NCBI RefSeq assembly: GCF_020179605.1
Contig: NZ_JAINZO010000001.1
Coordinates: 1,958,799 to 2,022,798 of the forward strand
Reading direction: 5' to 3'
Origin: Geomonas agri
GTDB lineage: Bacteria; Desulfobacterota; Desulfuromonadia; Geobacterales; Geobacteraceae
Length of the DNA stretch: 64,000 nucleotides
Position numbers and translations under genes: made by a program. The notes below the pieces were generated by a model. That model ran no database searches and was not told the origin of the DNA. It saw only the letters and a list, made by a program, of their open reading frames with translations. The first letter of the stretch is position 1, and each line of letters begins with the position of its first letter. Shown in pieces: positions 47,563 to 56,275 of the stretch.

Positions 47563-48966
47563 TCAGGGTACCTTGAGGCAAAGTTCGGAAAGGAGCTTGA
47601 TGCCCGGATCTATCTCGGCAACGCTCATGCCCCCGAACCCGAGCATGAGGCGAGTCCATGCGGGAGTTCCTCCGATGCAGGTCACGCTGAAGGGGAACAG
47701 GTTGATCCCCCTTGCCGCGGCGTCGCGAATGATGGTGCTCTCGGCGCAGGGGGCGTTCTGCAACTCAAGGATGACATGCAATCCTGCTCCCGCACCGATC
47801 ACGGTCCCCCTGTCGCCGAAGTGTTGCTCGATCGCCTTGAGCATGGCGTCGTGCTTCTTGTGGTAAACGATGCGCATGCGCCGGATGTGGCGTTCCCAGT
47901 AGCCGTGCGCCATGAACTTCGCCATGGCCCTCTGTTCGAGGAGCGAGACGGTAGGGAAATAGTCGCCATACAAGGCGCGGAAACCCGCGAGCAAGGAGCT
48001 TGGCAGCACCATGTAGGAGAGGCGCAGCGCCGGCGAGAGTATTTTGGAGAAGGTTCCCAGGTAGATGATGTCCGCGTCCGGACGCAACCCCTGCAAGGAC
48101 GGGATCGGCTTGCCGTAGTAGCGCAGTTCGCTGTCGTAATCGTCCTCGATGATCACGTTACCGCCGGACATCGCCCAGTCGATCAGGTTCAACCGGTTGG
48201 CGACGGGCATCACCTGACCCAGCGGCATCTGGTGGGAGGGGGTAACGTAGGCGACGGTACTCCGGCTGGCGCGCAGTCCCTCCAGGTCCATCCCCCCCGA
48301 CCCGACCTCGACCGGCCGGATCTCGAAACCGTTGTTTTGGAACACTGCTCGCGGCAGATGGTACCCGGGGTTCTCGACCGCCAGTGCGGAATGACCTTTT
48401 CGCAGCAGGTGCGCCACCAGGTCAAGGCTTTGTTGCAGGCCGGCGCCGATGAAGATCCGTTCGGGGCCGCACATCACCCCGCGGGAACGCTCCAGGTACC
48501 TCTGGATGTTGCAGCGTAACTCCCAATCGCCCTGGAAACCTCCGTAATGGGAAAGCTCCGCCGGGCTCTCGCGCAGGGTTTCCAGAAGGGAGCTGCGCCA
48601 CTGCGCCATGGGAAAACCGTCGGGGTCGAGGCGTGCGGGATGGAAGTCAAACCTGAACCTGGGTTCGCGCTGGCGCGGGCGCTCACTCTTGCGTACGGCA
48701 CGGGACCGCGACACCGGTGCAACCGGCTGATCGATGGGGGATACGAAGTAGCCACTGCGTTGCCTGCTGTAGATGTAGCCTTCGGCGAACAGTTCCTGGT
48801 AGGCCCCCTCGACTGTGTTTCGGCTGGATTGCAGCTCTGTTGCCAGGTCCCTGACTGAAGGAAGCTTGGCATGCGCAGGGAGTTTCCCCGACAGCACCTG
48901 TTCCCTGATCTGGTTGTAAAGTTGCCTGTAAAGAGGGACTTTGTCTTTCACATCGAGAATAAACAT
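47563..48966 (-). CDS. MocR/GabR-type transcriptional regulator
   Basis: A 467-residue fusion of a GntR winged helix (about 1-75; VPLYRQLYNQIREQVLSGKL, LPSVRDLATELQSSRNTVEG) and a type I aminotransferase-like domain (about 105-460). The PLP lysine is in GTFSKILSPALRLSYMVLP, and IIEDDYDSELRY holds the PLP-contacting Asp/Tyr region. Such proteins use PLP or a PLP-amino acid adduct as effector and commonly regulate a divergent gene. Here the divergent neighbour is a PNPOx-like FMN protein 55 bases away, so a PdxR-like control of B6-related functions or of an amine pathway is plausible. Confidence 0.9.
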   Translation of the reverse strand: MFILDVKDKVPLYRQLYNQIREQVLSGKLPAHAKLPSVRDLATELQSSRNTVEGAYQELFAEGYIYSRQRSGYFVSPIDQPVAPVSRSRAVRKSERPRQREPRFRFDFHPARLDPDGFPMAQWRSSLLETLRESPAELSHYGGFQGDWELRCNIQRYLERSRGVMCGPERIFIGAGLQQSLDLVAHLLRKGHSALAVENPGYHLPRAVFQNNGFEIRPVEVGSGGMDLEGLRASRSTVAYVTPSHQMPLGQVMPVANRLNLIDWAMSGGNVIIEDDYDSELRYYGKPIPSLQGLRPDADIIYLGTFSKILSPALRLSYMVLPSSLLAGFRALYGDYFPTVSLLEQRAMAKFMAHGYWERHIRRMRIVYHKKHDAMLKAIEQHFGDRGTVIGAGAGLHVILELQNAPCAESTIIRDAAARGINLFPFSVTCIGGTPAWTRLMLGFGGMSVAEIDPGIKLLSELCLKVP

Positions 48967-49021
48967 AACGTCTTCCAGTCACACATTGGCTGTGCAAGAT
49001 CACTAACAGGAGGTAGAAGAA

Positions 49022-49393
49022 ATGATACCCGAAAAGCTGCTGGAAATTCTGAAACAGGATGGCGTGGTCGCCATCGCCACCCTGGGAGAGGATGGTCCTC
49101 ACCTGGTCAACACCTGGAACAGCTACATCCGCGTCTCCGCAGAGGGGCGCGTATTGATTCCCGCCGGCTACATGAACCGGACCGAGGCCAACGTCGCCTA
49201 CAACCCGGAGGTCCTGCTCACGGTGGGGAGCAGCAAGGTGCAGGGCCTGCACGGACCGGGCGCAGGTTTTCTCATCAAGGGGAAAGCCGCATTTATAACG
49301 TCCGGACCCGATTTCGATCAACTAAAATCCAAGTTCAGCTGGCTGCGCGCCACTTTGTCTGTCACCCCCGACACGGTCACCCAGACCTGGTAG
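49022..49393 (+). CDS. FMN-binding split-barrel (pyridoxamine 5'-phosphate oxidase-like) protein
   Basis: A 123-residue protein with the compact FMN-binding barrel: DGVVAIATLGEDGPHLVNTW, RVLIPAGYMNRTEANVAYNP and GFLIKGKAAFI. It is much shorter than PdxH, so a true pyridoxamine phosphate oxidase is unlikely; flavin-dependent reductase-like or detoxifying roles are typical for small members. An AGGAGG ribosome site precedes the ATG. The 55-base region shared with the divergent MocR gene includes CACA-N7-TGTG, a possible operator. Confidence 0.82.
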   Translation: MIPEKLLEILKQDGVVAIATLGEDGPHLVNTWNSYIRVSAEGRVLIPAGYMNRTEANVAYNPEVLLTVGSSKVQGLHGPGAGFLIKGKAAFITSGPDFDQLKSKFSWLRATLSVTPDTVTQTW

Positions 49394-49579
49394 ACCTGAA
49401 ACACCGACCAGCCCGATAAAGAAAAGGCAGCCCTTCACGCTTCACCTGTAATCACGTGGAGAGCTGCCTGCCCCCACCTCCCCCACCACCCACCAGCCTC
49501 TTCCCCTTTGAACTTCCCCGCTGCGACCGCATCGTTCCCCTCTACATCCCGGCTCGCGCTCTCTATCAAAATGGCCACA

Positions 49580-49609
49580 TTGACTTTTCATTTAGCCGCG
49601 ACATATACT
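49580..49609 (+). promoter_or_regulatory. Sigma-70 promoter of the sensor kinase/response regulator operon
   Basis: TTGACT, an 18-base spacer and TATACT place the start near 49616. This rules out longer upstream readings of the kinase and supports ATG 49684. Confidence 0.65.
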
Positions 49610-49683
49610 TTGAACTCTCGAAGCCTACCGCAAACCTCCACCTCGCTCAGAAGGACCAACTCCCTTTGATTCGTTCGCGGTAC

Positions 49684-51372
49684 ATGAAAGGTAGCATCCT
49701 CTTCACGCAGCACATCCTGCCGGCACTGCTTCTGCTGGCCCTGTGCCTGGTCATGCCGTACTCCGCCTGGGCGGCGGGTGGGACCATCGTCGTCGGCGGT
49801 GACCACAACTACCCCCCGTACGAATTCATCGACAAGGACGGCCATCCCGCCGGTTTCAACGTCGACCTGACCCGCGCCATCGCGGAGGTGATGGGGATGA
49901 CGGTGGAGATCCGCCTCGGCCGCTGGGACGAGATACGCAATGCGCTACGAACCGGCGAGGTGGACATCGTCCAGGGGATGGTCCAGGCGGACGTGCGTGC
50001 CAGGGATTACGATTTCTCGCCACCGCATTCCATCATCAACCAATCGGTCTTCGCCCGCCGCGGCACCAAGCCGGTCCGCGATCTGAGCGACCTCAAGGGG
50101 AAGGAGGTCTTAGTGCAAAACGGCGGCATGATGCACGACTACCTCCTGGGAAAAAACGTGGGGGCGCGCATCTTCCCGGTGGATACCCACATCGACGCGC
50201 TGCGACAACTCGCCGCAGGCAAACACGACTACGCCCTGGTCGGCAACCTGCCCGGACTCTACCTGAGCCGCGAGTTCGGGCTCTCCAATATCGTACCGGT
50301 GGGCAGGCTCTTCGCCGGCCAACCTTATTGCTACGCGGTCAGTAAAGGGAACGAGCAGATCCTTTCCCAGTTCAGCGAAGGGCTCGCCATCCTGAAAAAC
50401 ACCGGGCGCTATCAGAAGATCCACGACAAGTGGCTCGGCGCGCTGGAGCCTCCCACCGTCTCCTGGCGCAAGATCCTCACCTACGCGGCTATCACCGCGC
50501 TGCCGCTTTTGTTGCTGCTGAGCGCCATCGGCTACATCAACCGCAGGCTCGCCAAGGAAGTCGCCGTGCGCACCCAGGAGATGCAGTTGCAACAGCAGCA
50601 ACTGATCCAGGCGGACAAGATGGCGTCGCTCGGGGTCCTCGTGTCGGGTATCGCCCACGAGATCAACAACCCGACCGGGCTTTTGCTCTACAACCTGCCA
50701 GTATTGAAGAAGATCTTCCGCTCCACCGAAGAGCATCTGGAACAGAGGTTCCAAAAGGAAGGAGACTTCCTGATCGGCGGGCTGCGCTACTCGCAGTTTC
50801 GCGAGGACATCCCTCTGCTCATCGACGAGATGCAGGACGGTGCGACCCGCATCAAGCGCATCGTCGAGGACTTGAAGGACTTTGCCCGCAAGGACACCTC
50901 GCAGATGGACCAGTCGGTGCTCCTGAACGACGTGGTCCGGGCCGCCCTCAGGCTGGTGGAGAATTCCATCCGCAAGACCACCGGCAACGTCGTCACCACC
51001 CTTGCCGAAGGCCTACCGGCAGTGCGGGGCAACGCGCAGCGGATCGAACAGGTAGTGGTCAACCTGATCCTCAACGCCTGCCAGGCACTCCCAGACCCGA
51101 CCAAGGGGATCTTCCTCGCTACCAGTTATGACGCCGAACGAAACGAGGTCCTGCTGCTGGTCCGCGACGAGGGGGTGGGTATCGCCAGCGAGGATCTGCA
51201 TCGTATCGCGGACCCCTTCTTCACCACCAAGCGCGAGACAGGCGGGACTGGCCTGGGCCTCTCCGTATCGGCCTCCATCATCAAAGAACACAAGGGGACC
51301 ATGGCTTTCGACTCGCGACAGGGCGAGGGGACCACGGTACGGGTGGCGCTGCCCGCCCTGCAAGGAGCATGA
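49684..51372 (+). CDS. Sensor histidine kinase with periplasmic SBP-type ligand domain
   Basis: A 562-residue kinase. A signal anchor (about 8-30) is followed by a solute-binding-protein family 3 domain (about 32-255; VVGGDHNYPPYEFIDKDG, DIVQGMVQAD, GRYQKIHDKWLG), a membrane segment (about 262-285), a coiled coil, the phosphoacceptor helix LGVLVSGIAHEINNPTGLLL and the ATPase domain (NACQAL, DEGVGIASEDL, GTGLGLSVSASII). The binding domain belongs to a family that recognises amino acids and related acids. The next gene overlaps by four bases and encodes its probable partner, and the operon precedes a carboxylate/amino-acid symporter. A DctB-like or glutamate-sensing role is inferred. Confidence 0.9.
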   Translation: MKGSILFTQHILPALLLLALCLVMPYSAWAAGGTIVVGGDHNYPPYEFIDKDGHPAGFNVDLTRAIAEVMGMTVEIRLGRWDEIRNALRTGEVDIVQGMVQADVRARDYDFSPPHSIINQSVFARRGTKPVRDLSDLKGKEVLVQNGGMMHDYLLGKNVGARIFPVDTHIDALRQLAAGKHDYALVGNLPGLYLSREFGLSNIVPVGRLFAGQPYCYAVSKGNEQILSQFSEGLAILKNTGRYQKIHDKWLGALEPPTVSWRKILTYAAITALPLLLLLSAIGYINRRLAKEVAVRTQEMQLQQQQLIQADKMASLGVLVSGIAHEINNPTGLLLYNLPVLKKIFRSTEEHLEQRFQKEGDFLIGGLRYSQFREDIPLLIDEMQDGATRIKRIVEDLKDFARKDTSQMDQSVLLNDVVRAALRLVENSIRKTTGNVVTTLAEGLPAVRGNAQRIEQVVVNLILNACQALPDPTKGIFLATSYDAERNEVLLLVRDEGVGIASEDLHRIADPFFTTKRETGGTGLGLSVSASIIKEHKGTMAFDSRQGEGTTVRVALPALQGA

Positions 51373-52796
51373 CCATGATCGACTCACTTAATCCCACGTT
51401 CGAGATCCTCCTGGTGGACGACGAGGAGGCGTGGCTGCGCAGCATCAGCATGACCCTCGCCATGTCGGGCGGCATCAACAACGTGGTGCGCTGCTCCGAC
51501 AGCACCAAGGTCCTGGAGTTGCTCCGATCCCGCCCCATCGGCCTGGTCCTGCTCGACCTGAACATGCCGAACCTCTCCGGCCAGGACCTGCTCCCCGCCA
51601 TCATCGAAGAGCACCCGGAGGTCCCGGTGATCGTGCTGAGCGGACTGAACCAGGTATCCGTCGCCGTGGAGTGCATGCAAAAGGGCGCCTTCGACTTCTT
51701 CGTCAAGACCGTCGAGGAGGAACGCCTGATCCAGGGGATCCACCGCGCTATCCGGCTGATCGACCTGCAGCGGGAAAACAGCGAGATGAAATCCCGCATT
51801 TTGAGCGACCGGCTGGAGCACGCCGAGGCTTTCGCCGACATCCTCACCGCGGACCGGGCCATGCTTTCCATCTTCCGCTACATCGAGGCGGTGGCCGGGA
51901 GCAGCCAGCCGATACTGATCACCGGGGAAAGCGGGGTCGGCAAGGAACTGGTGGCGCGGGCGGTGCACAAGGTGAGCCGGCGCCCCGGACAGCTCGTCTC
52001 GGTCAACGTGGCGGGACTGGACGACCAGATTTTCAGCGACACCCTCTTCGGCCACACCAGGGGCGCCTTCACCGGTGCGGAACTCCCCCGCAGCGGCATG
52101 ATCGAGCGGGCGGCGGACGGGACCCTGTTCCTGGACGAGATCGGGGACCTGGCCATCACCTCACAGGTCAAACTGTTGCGCCTGCTGCAGGAGGGTGAGT
52201 ACTTCTCCCTGGGCAGCGACGTACCCAAGCGCATGAACGCGCGGGTGGTCGTGGCGACCCACCACGACTTGGCCGCCAAGCAGGCCGCCGGAGAGTTCCG
52301 CAAAGACTTCTACTACCGCCTGTGCGGTCACCACATCCACATCCCGGCCTTGCGCGAGCGTCCCGACGACATCCCTCTTCTCTTCGACCACTTCCTGGAC
52401 GAGGCGGCCCGGGAGCTCAACAAGAAGAAACCGACCGTCCCCAAGGAACTCCCCGTCCTGCTGACCAACTATTCCTTCCCCGGCAACGTGCGCGAGCTGC
52501 GCGCGCTGGTGTACGACGCCATGAGCCGCCACGAAGCGCACATGCTCTCCATGGACACCTTCAAGCGGGTCCTCGGTAAAGATCAGAGCCGCCCCGTGCG
52601 GCTGGACGAGCAGGGACAACGCAGTGTCTTCGTCCCCACCGAACCGCTCCCCGCCCTGTACGAGGTGAGCGATCTCCTGGTCGCCGAAGCGATGCGCCGG
52701 GCACAGGGGAACCAGTCCATAGCCTGCCGCCTTATCGGAATCTCCCAGCCGGCACTGAGCAAACGCCTTAAAAAGACAGGAGATTCCTTGTCGTAA
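51369..52796 (+). CDS. Sigma-54-dependent response regulator (NtrC/DctD type)
   Basis: A 475-residue regulator whose start overlaps the kinase stop (ATGA). The receiver domain (about 10-125) has the phosphoacceptor Asp in LVLLDLNMPNLSG and a Lys in FFVKTVEEE. The central AAA+ domain (about 150-385) has Walker A GESGVGKE, the sigma-54 contact loop GAFTGA, Walker B TLFLDEIGD and the FPGNVRELRAL sensor II region. The C-terminal Fis-like helix-turn-helix is AEAMRRAQGNQSIACRLIGI and following residues. It should activate the -24/-12 promoter located 270 bases downstream of its stop. Confidence 0.94.
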   Translation: MTMIDSLNPTFEILLVDDEEAWLRSISMTLAMSGGINNVVRCSDSTKVLELLRSRPIGLVLLDLNMPNLSGQDLLPAIIEEHPEVPVIVLSGLNQVSVAVECMQKGAFDFFVKTVEEERLIQGIHRAIRLIDLQRENSEMKSRILSDRLEHAEAFADILTADRAMLSIFRYIEAVAGSSQPILITGESGVGKELVARAVHKVSRRPGQLVSVNVAGLDDQIFSDTLFGHTRGAFTGAELPRSGMIERAADGTLFLDEIGDLAITSQVKLLRLLQEGEYFSLGSDVPKRMNARVVVATHHDLAAKQAAGEFRKDFYYRLCGHHIHIPALRERPDDIPLLFDHFLDEAARELNKKKPTVPKELPVLLTNYSFPGNVRELRALVYDAMSRHEAHMLSMDTFKRVLGKDQSRPVRLDEQGQRSVFVPTEPLPALYEVSDLLVAEAMRRAQGNQSIACRLIGISQPALSKRLKKTGDSLS

Positions 52797-52882
52797 CCGT
52801 CAACGCCCAACGCAGTTTTACCCTCTCGCGCCGCCTGCGCGGCGGCGAGGGCGTCCGTCGCTTCTCCTCCCCACACAACCCC

Positions 52883-52984
52883 TATAACCTGCGCCCCTGC
52901 TATAACCTCCGACTAACTCGCCTAACCTTTCTTGATTCCAGGACAAATCTCTCTTAAGCACCGCATTGGCGCCCACAGGTTATA
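52883..52984. promoter_or_regulatory. Repeated upstream sites, candidate activator binding (UAS)
   Basis: TATAACCT occurs at 52883-52890 and 52901-52908 (18 bases apart) and inverted as AGGTTATA at 52977-52984; a near copy CATAACTT is at 53020. They lie 80-180 bases upstream of the sigma-54 box, the usual distance for enhancer sites. The 376-base gap 52797-53172 contains no gene. Confidence 0.5.
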
Positions 52985-53063
52985 CCCCCCTGTGCATTCC
53001 CTCCCCCGCCTGCGCACCTCATAACTTGTGGAGTTTTCGCCACTTATCCTTTTGTAAACGAGT

Positions 53064-53079
53064 TGGCAATTGTCTTGCT
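53064..53079 (+). promoter_or_regulatory. Sigma-54 (-24/-12) promoter of the symporter gene
   Basis: TGGCAATTGTCTTGCT fits TGGCAxx-N4-TTGCW with the GG and GC doublets correctly spaced, about 94 bases before the symporter ATG. Confidence 0.75.
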
Positions 53080-53172
53080 ATCTCCGGGGTACTGCAGGAT
53101 GTAGAAAACTATTTTATGGGAAGCTGTGAGATTGGGGACAACAATGCAATTCAACCTGAAGGAGAGTGCAGC

Positions 53173-54459
53173 ATGAAAAAGAACAAATTGACCCTCTACA
53201 TCCTGGTGGCGATGATTCTCGGAATCGTCGTCGGCTACTTCTGTAACCTCAATGCACCGGACGCCAAGGCTGCCAAAGTGATTGCCGGATACTTCGACAT
53301 CATCTCGTCGGTCTTTCTGCGCCTGATCAAGATGATCATCGCGCCGCTGGTCTTCGGCACCATCGTCTCCGGCATCGCCGGCAACGGCGACTCCAAGGCC
53401 ATCGGCCGGATCGGAATCCGCGCCATGGGCTGGTTCCTCTGTGCATCGGTGATCTCCCTGGTGCTCGGCATGGTGTTCGTCAACCTGTTCCAGCCCGGCG
53501 TCGGCACCTCGCTACCCGCACCGGCGACAGGCGCAACCACCAACCTCAACGTCGCCGCCCTCAACTTCAAGGATTTCGTTACCAACATCTTCCCGACCAG
53601 CTTCCTCGATGCCATGGCGAAGAACTCCATCCTGCAGATCCTGATCTTCTCCGTCTTCTTCGGGTTCGCCATTGCCTCCTTCAAAGACGACGCCACCAAA
53701 ACCGTGGTCGCCTTCGTGAAGGAACTGGTAAACATCATGCTCAAGGTGACCGACTACGTCATGCAATTCGCCCCGGTAGGCGTCTTTGCCGCCATGGCGT
53801 CCTGCATCACCGTGCAGGGGCTCGGTGTGTTGACCACCTACGGCAAGTTCATCGGGAGCTTCTACATCGGCTTGATCGTGCTCTGGGCCGTGCTCATCGG
53901 CGCCGGCTACCTGTTCCTGCGTAACTCCACCTGGACCCTGCTCAAGCTGATCCGTGAGCCGATGCTGATCGCCTTCTCGACCGCGAGCAGCGAGGCCGCC
54001 TATCCGCAGACCCTGGAGTCCCTGGAGCGCTTCGGCGTGAAAGAGAAAGTCTCCGGCTTCGTGCTGCCGCTGGGCTACTCCTTCAACCTGGACGGCTCCA
54101 TGATGTATCAGGCCTTTGCCATCATCTTCATCGCTCAGGTCTACAACATCGAGCTTTCCATTTCCAAGCAGATCGCCCTGCTCCTGGTCATGATGCTGAC
54201 CAGCAAGGGTATGGCCGGTGTCGCCCGCGCCTCGCTGGTGGTTGTCGCCGCCACCCTCCCCATGTTCAACCTCCCCGAGGCGGGCCTGCTGCTCATCATG
54301 GGCATCGACCAGTTCCTCGACATGGGGCGCACCGCGACCAACGTCATCGGCAACAGCATCGCCACCGCCGTCGTCGCCAAGTGGGAAGGCGACCTCGGTG
54401 CCGAGCAAGAGGATGAGGCAGACGACGCGCTCCTCGTCGCGGTACCGGTACAGGAGTAG
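53173..54459 (+). CDS. Dicarboxylate/amino acid:cation symporter (DAACS family)
   Basis: A 428-residue membrane transporter. The ATG at 53173 follows GAAGGAGA; longer readings would run through the promoter. About eight membrane segments with two re-entrant loops are expected. Family motifs are IKMIIAPLVFGTIVSGI near residue 53, STASSEAAYPQTLESLERFG (serine-rich loop), GYSFNLDGSMMYQAFA and GIDQFLDMGRTATNVIGN. The last supplies the conserved Asp/Arg/Asn that bind the substrate. Substrates in the family are C4-dicarboxylates or glutamate/aspartate with H+ or Na+; the sequence alone does not separate DctA from GltP. The gene is probably activated by the adjacent two-component system. Confidence 0.94.
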   Translation: MKKNKLTLYILVAMILGIVVGYFCNLNAPDAKAAKVIAGYFDIISSVFLRLIKMIIAPLVFGTIVSGIAGNGDSKAIGRIGIRAMGWFLCASVISLVLGMVFVNLFQPGVGTSLPAPATGATTNLNVAALNFKDFVTNIFPTSFLDAMAKNSILQILIFSVFFGFAIASFKDDATKTVVAFVKELVNIMLKVTDYVMQFAPVGVFAAMASCITVQGLGVLTTYGKFIGSFYIGLIVLWAVLIGAGYLFLRNSTWTLLKLIREPMLIAFSTASSEAAYPQTLESLERFGVKEKVSGFVLPLGYSFNLDGSMMYQAFAIIFIAQVYNIELSISKQIALLLVMMLTSKGMAGVARASLVVVAATLPMFNLPEAGLLLIMGIDQFLDMGRTATNVIGNSIATAVVAKWEGDLGAEQEDEADDALLVAVPVQE

Positions 54460-54509
54460 TACGGCTAGCTACCGTCGAACTGCCGGCACACCCGGCTATT
54501 GAAAACAAG

Positions 54510-54542
54510 AAAGGCACCCGGTTCATGACCAGGTGCCTTTTC
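54510..54542 (+). terminator. Intrinsic terminator of the symporter gene
   Basis: AAAGGCACC and GGTGCCTTTT flank an imperfect stem-loop. The following 54543-54721 shows nothing recognisable. Confidence 0.8.
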
Positions 54543-54721
54543 TAGTTCATCTTCCATTATCGGATTGTTGAGAGTCAGTGATCACGAAGTTTCTTCGTCA
54601 CATTCTTCGCGACATCGGAGGGAGCCAAACCCGGTTCCAGACCAGTTTGCGCTTTCAATGAACTCGCCCCTCCGCTGCCATTTTGCCGCGCTGCTGACCC
54701 CGGACGTACCCCTTCCAAAGC

Positions 54722-55921
54722 CTATTTCACCGGGAACTGTGCCCTTTGTCCCTGGGGCGTATTCAATATCGTCACCAGCTCGTTGCGCAGTTGGTTGATC
54801 CTTTCCATGAGCGCCGCGGTGTTGGCATCGCTGTTGTTCTTGATGGAGGTGGCATTGTTGTTGTCGTTGCGTTGTATGTCGGCGTGCTGGGTATAAAGGG
54901 TTGCGAACCCGCTGTCGATGCTGCCGGCGGTGTGCTGCAGGCAGGAGAGCGTAGAGGTCTGCAGCGCCCCCTGTTCCGACTTGAGGATCTCATCCACCGT
55001 GGTGTAGGCGATCTCCAGCACGGAGGCTGCCGTCTCGAAGGCCAGACAGACGATAGCGCCGTTGCCGCCGAACCCCAGGGCGACCGCGGTCTGTTTGCAA
55101 CTGGCCCCCGCCATCCCCGCAAGTCCGCGCGCGGTGACCGATACCTGCCTCATTACCCCTGACGCGATGTCCAGGCCGGGGGTGCTGACCGGCGTATCGC
55201 ACCCAGCCGAAACGGTCTGAGCCGACATCGAGAAGAGTGCCTGCGGCGCGACGGCATTCAGTTCCTCGAGGTCCCCGTTTACCTTGTGCAGTTCCCCTTC
55301 CAGCGCACCGTAGGCCTGTTCCATCGGCTCGGCTTCCGCCTGCATATCCTGCCGCTCCGCGTCAGTCACACCGTCATCCGCGTTGCAGATCTGATCGCAC
55401 TCCAGGCCGTCCTGCCCTTTACCCTTGTTCTTCTTGAGCGGATTGCAGGCCTGCTTGTTCCCGTTGCTGTCAAGATCGATGGCAGCGCATTTCGCGCTCA
55501 GTGTGCCCTGGTCGTAGTCGCAGACGCCGTCGTTGTTCTGGTCATCCTGGGCCGAGAGCGGCACGCGGTAACAGGCGTTCTTGTTCGATTTTGCCCCGGT
55601 CTTGGCCAGTTTTTTGAACTCGCTGGCTCCGTTTTTGATCTTTGAGCGGCCAGTATTCATCTTCACCCCTTTAAGATGCTCGCGCTGCCCGGCCGTGAGC
55701 TTGTCGCCCAGCAGTGATCCCTCCTGGAAAAGACCAGTCATGAACTCGATCTGGTTGGCGACACCGTCGTGCTTGCACTTGAGCCTGTCGTAAATGTCCG
55801 TTTGATCACACGAAGCCGTGGCGGGTGGTGATGCCCATGCTGCGGTGTGGGAAGTGATGACCAGGACAGAGACAACGATGGCGCCAAACAACACAGGGGA
55901 GGCCAAACCGTTCAGTTTCAT
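54722..55921 (-). CDS. Secreted protein with calcium-loop-like motifs
   Basis: A 399-residue exported protein. The ATG at 55921 has an AAAGGAGAA ribosome site; the preceding in-frame stretch is leader RNA. The signal peptide is about residues 1-30. Acidic loops DDQNNDGVCDYD and DLDSNGNKQACNP, near residues 130-165, resemble thrombospondin type 3 or EF-hand calcium loops. Several cysteines are present. A coiled-coil stretch (about 195-230), a glycine/alanine-rich hydrophobic region (LGFGGNGAIVCLAFETAASV) and an Asn-rich C-terminal helix (NNNATSIKNNSDANTAAL) follow. I recognise no family. The attenuator-like leader suggests tight regulation of an envelope or extracellular function. Confidence 0.75.
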   Translation of the reverse strand: MKLNGLASPVLFGAIVVSVLVITSHTAAWASPPATASCDQTDIYDRLKCKHDGVANQIEFMTGLFQEGSLLGDKLTAGQREHLKGVKMNTGRSKIKNGASEFKKLAKTGAKSNKNACYRVPLSAQDDQNNDGVCDYDQGTLSAKCAAIDLDSNGNKQACNPLKKNKGKGQDGLECDQICNADDGVTDAERQDMQAEAEPMEQAYGALEGELHKVNGDLEELNAVAPQALFSMSAQTVSAGCDTPVSTPGLDIASGVMRQVSVTARGLAGMAGASCKQTAVALGFGGNGAIVCLAFETAASVLEIAYTTVDEILKSEQGALQTSTLSCLQHTAGSIDSGFATLYTQHADIQRNDNNNATSIKNNSDANTAALMERINQLRNELVTILNTPQGQRAQFPVK

Positions 55922-55989
55922 ACTTTTCTCCTTTTGGGCTGCGAGGTGTGGAGTGTCCGGTTCTGGAACAGACGGTATCGGTATGGGGC

Positions 55990-56122
55990 AGACAAAAAAA
56001 TGCCGGGCGCTGAACGCCCCCCGCAAAGGAGGCTCCGGCAGCCCGGCTGACTTGTTGGAAGTAAACCTCGAGGAAGTCCCGTGGTTTCCCGTGCCTCGGT
56101 CACCCGAGGTTCGGCTTTACCT
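55990..56122 (-). ncRNA. Candidate riboswitch with terminator, GEMM-like layout
   Basis: The transcript would begin right at this element. It holds a CCUCGG-GUGA-CCGAGG hairpin with a GNRA loop, then GGGAAACCACGGG, then AGCCGGGCUGCCGG, and ends in a branched hairpin closed by GCCGGGC/GCCCGGC followed by seven U. A competing pairing, AACCUCG with CGAGGUU, would disrupt the first hairpin. The order of parts recalls the c-di-GMP-I (GEMM) aptamer, but its most conserved blocks are not intact, so the ligand is uncertain. It controls the gene starting at 55921. Confidence 0.5.
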
Positions 56123-56128
56123 GATGCA

Positions 56129-56156
56129 ATGGTATTGCTGGAATCGGGAATGTCAA
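56129..56156 (-). promoter_or_regulatory. Sigma-70 promoter of the riboswitch-like leader
   Basis: On the minus strand TTGACA, a 16-base spacer and TACCAT place the transcript start near 56122. Confidence 0.6.
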
Positions 56157-56275
56157 AGTACGAAAGGTCCTACATCACAACCTAACAGACCACGCAACGA
56201 ATAATGCCACAGTGGATGTTTTTCCTGATCTTCTTGACTTGTATCAAAGGCGGGAGTCGACACGAGTGGCATCAT

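Noticed and set aside
49456-49683. N-terminal extension of the SBP-type kinase starting with a proline-rich stretch
   Set aside because: A good sigma-70 promoter lies inside it, and the signal anchor starts at ATG 49684.
52966-53172. 69-residue N-terminal extension of the symporter
   Set aside because: It would run through the sigma-54 promoter; ATG 53173 has a strong ribosome site.
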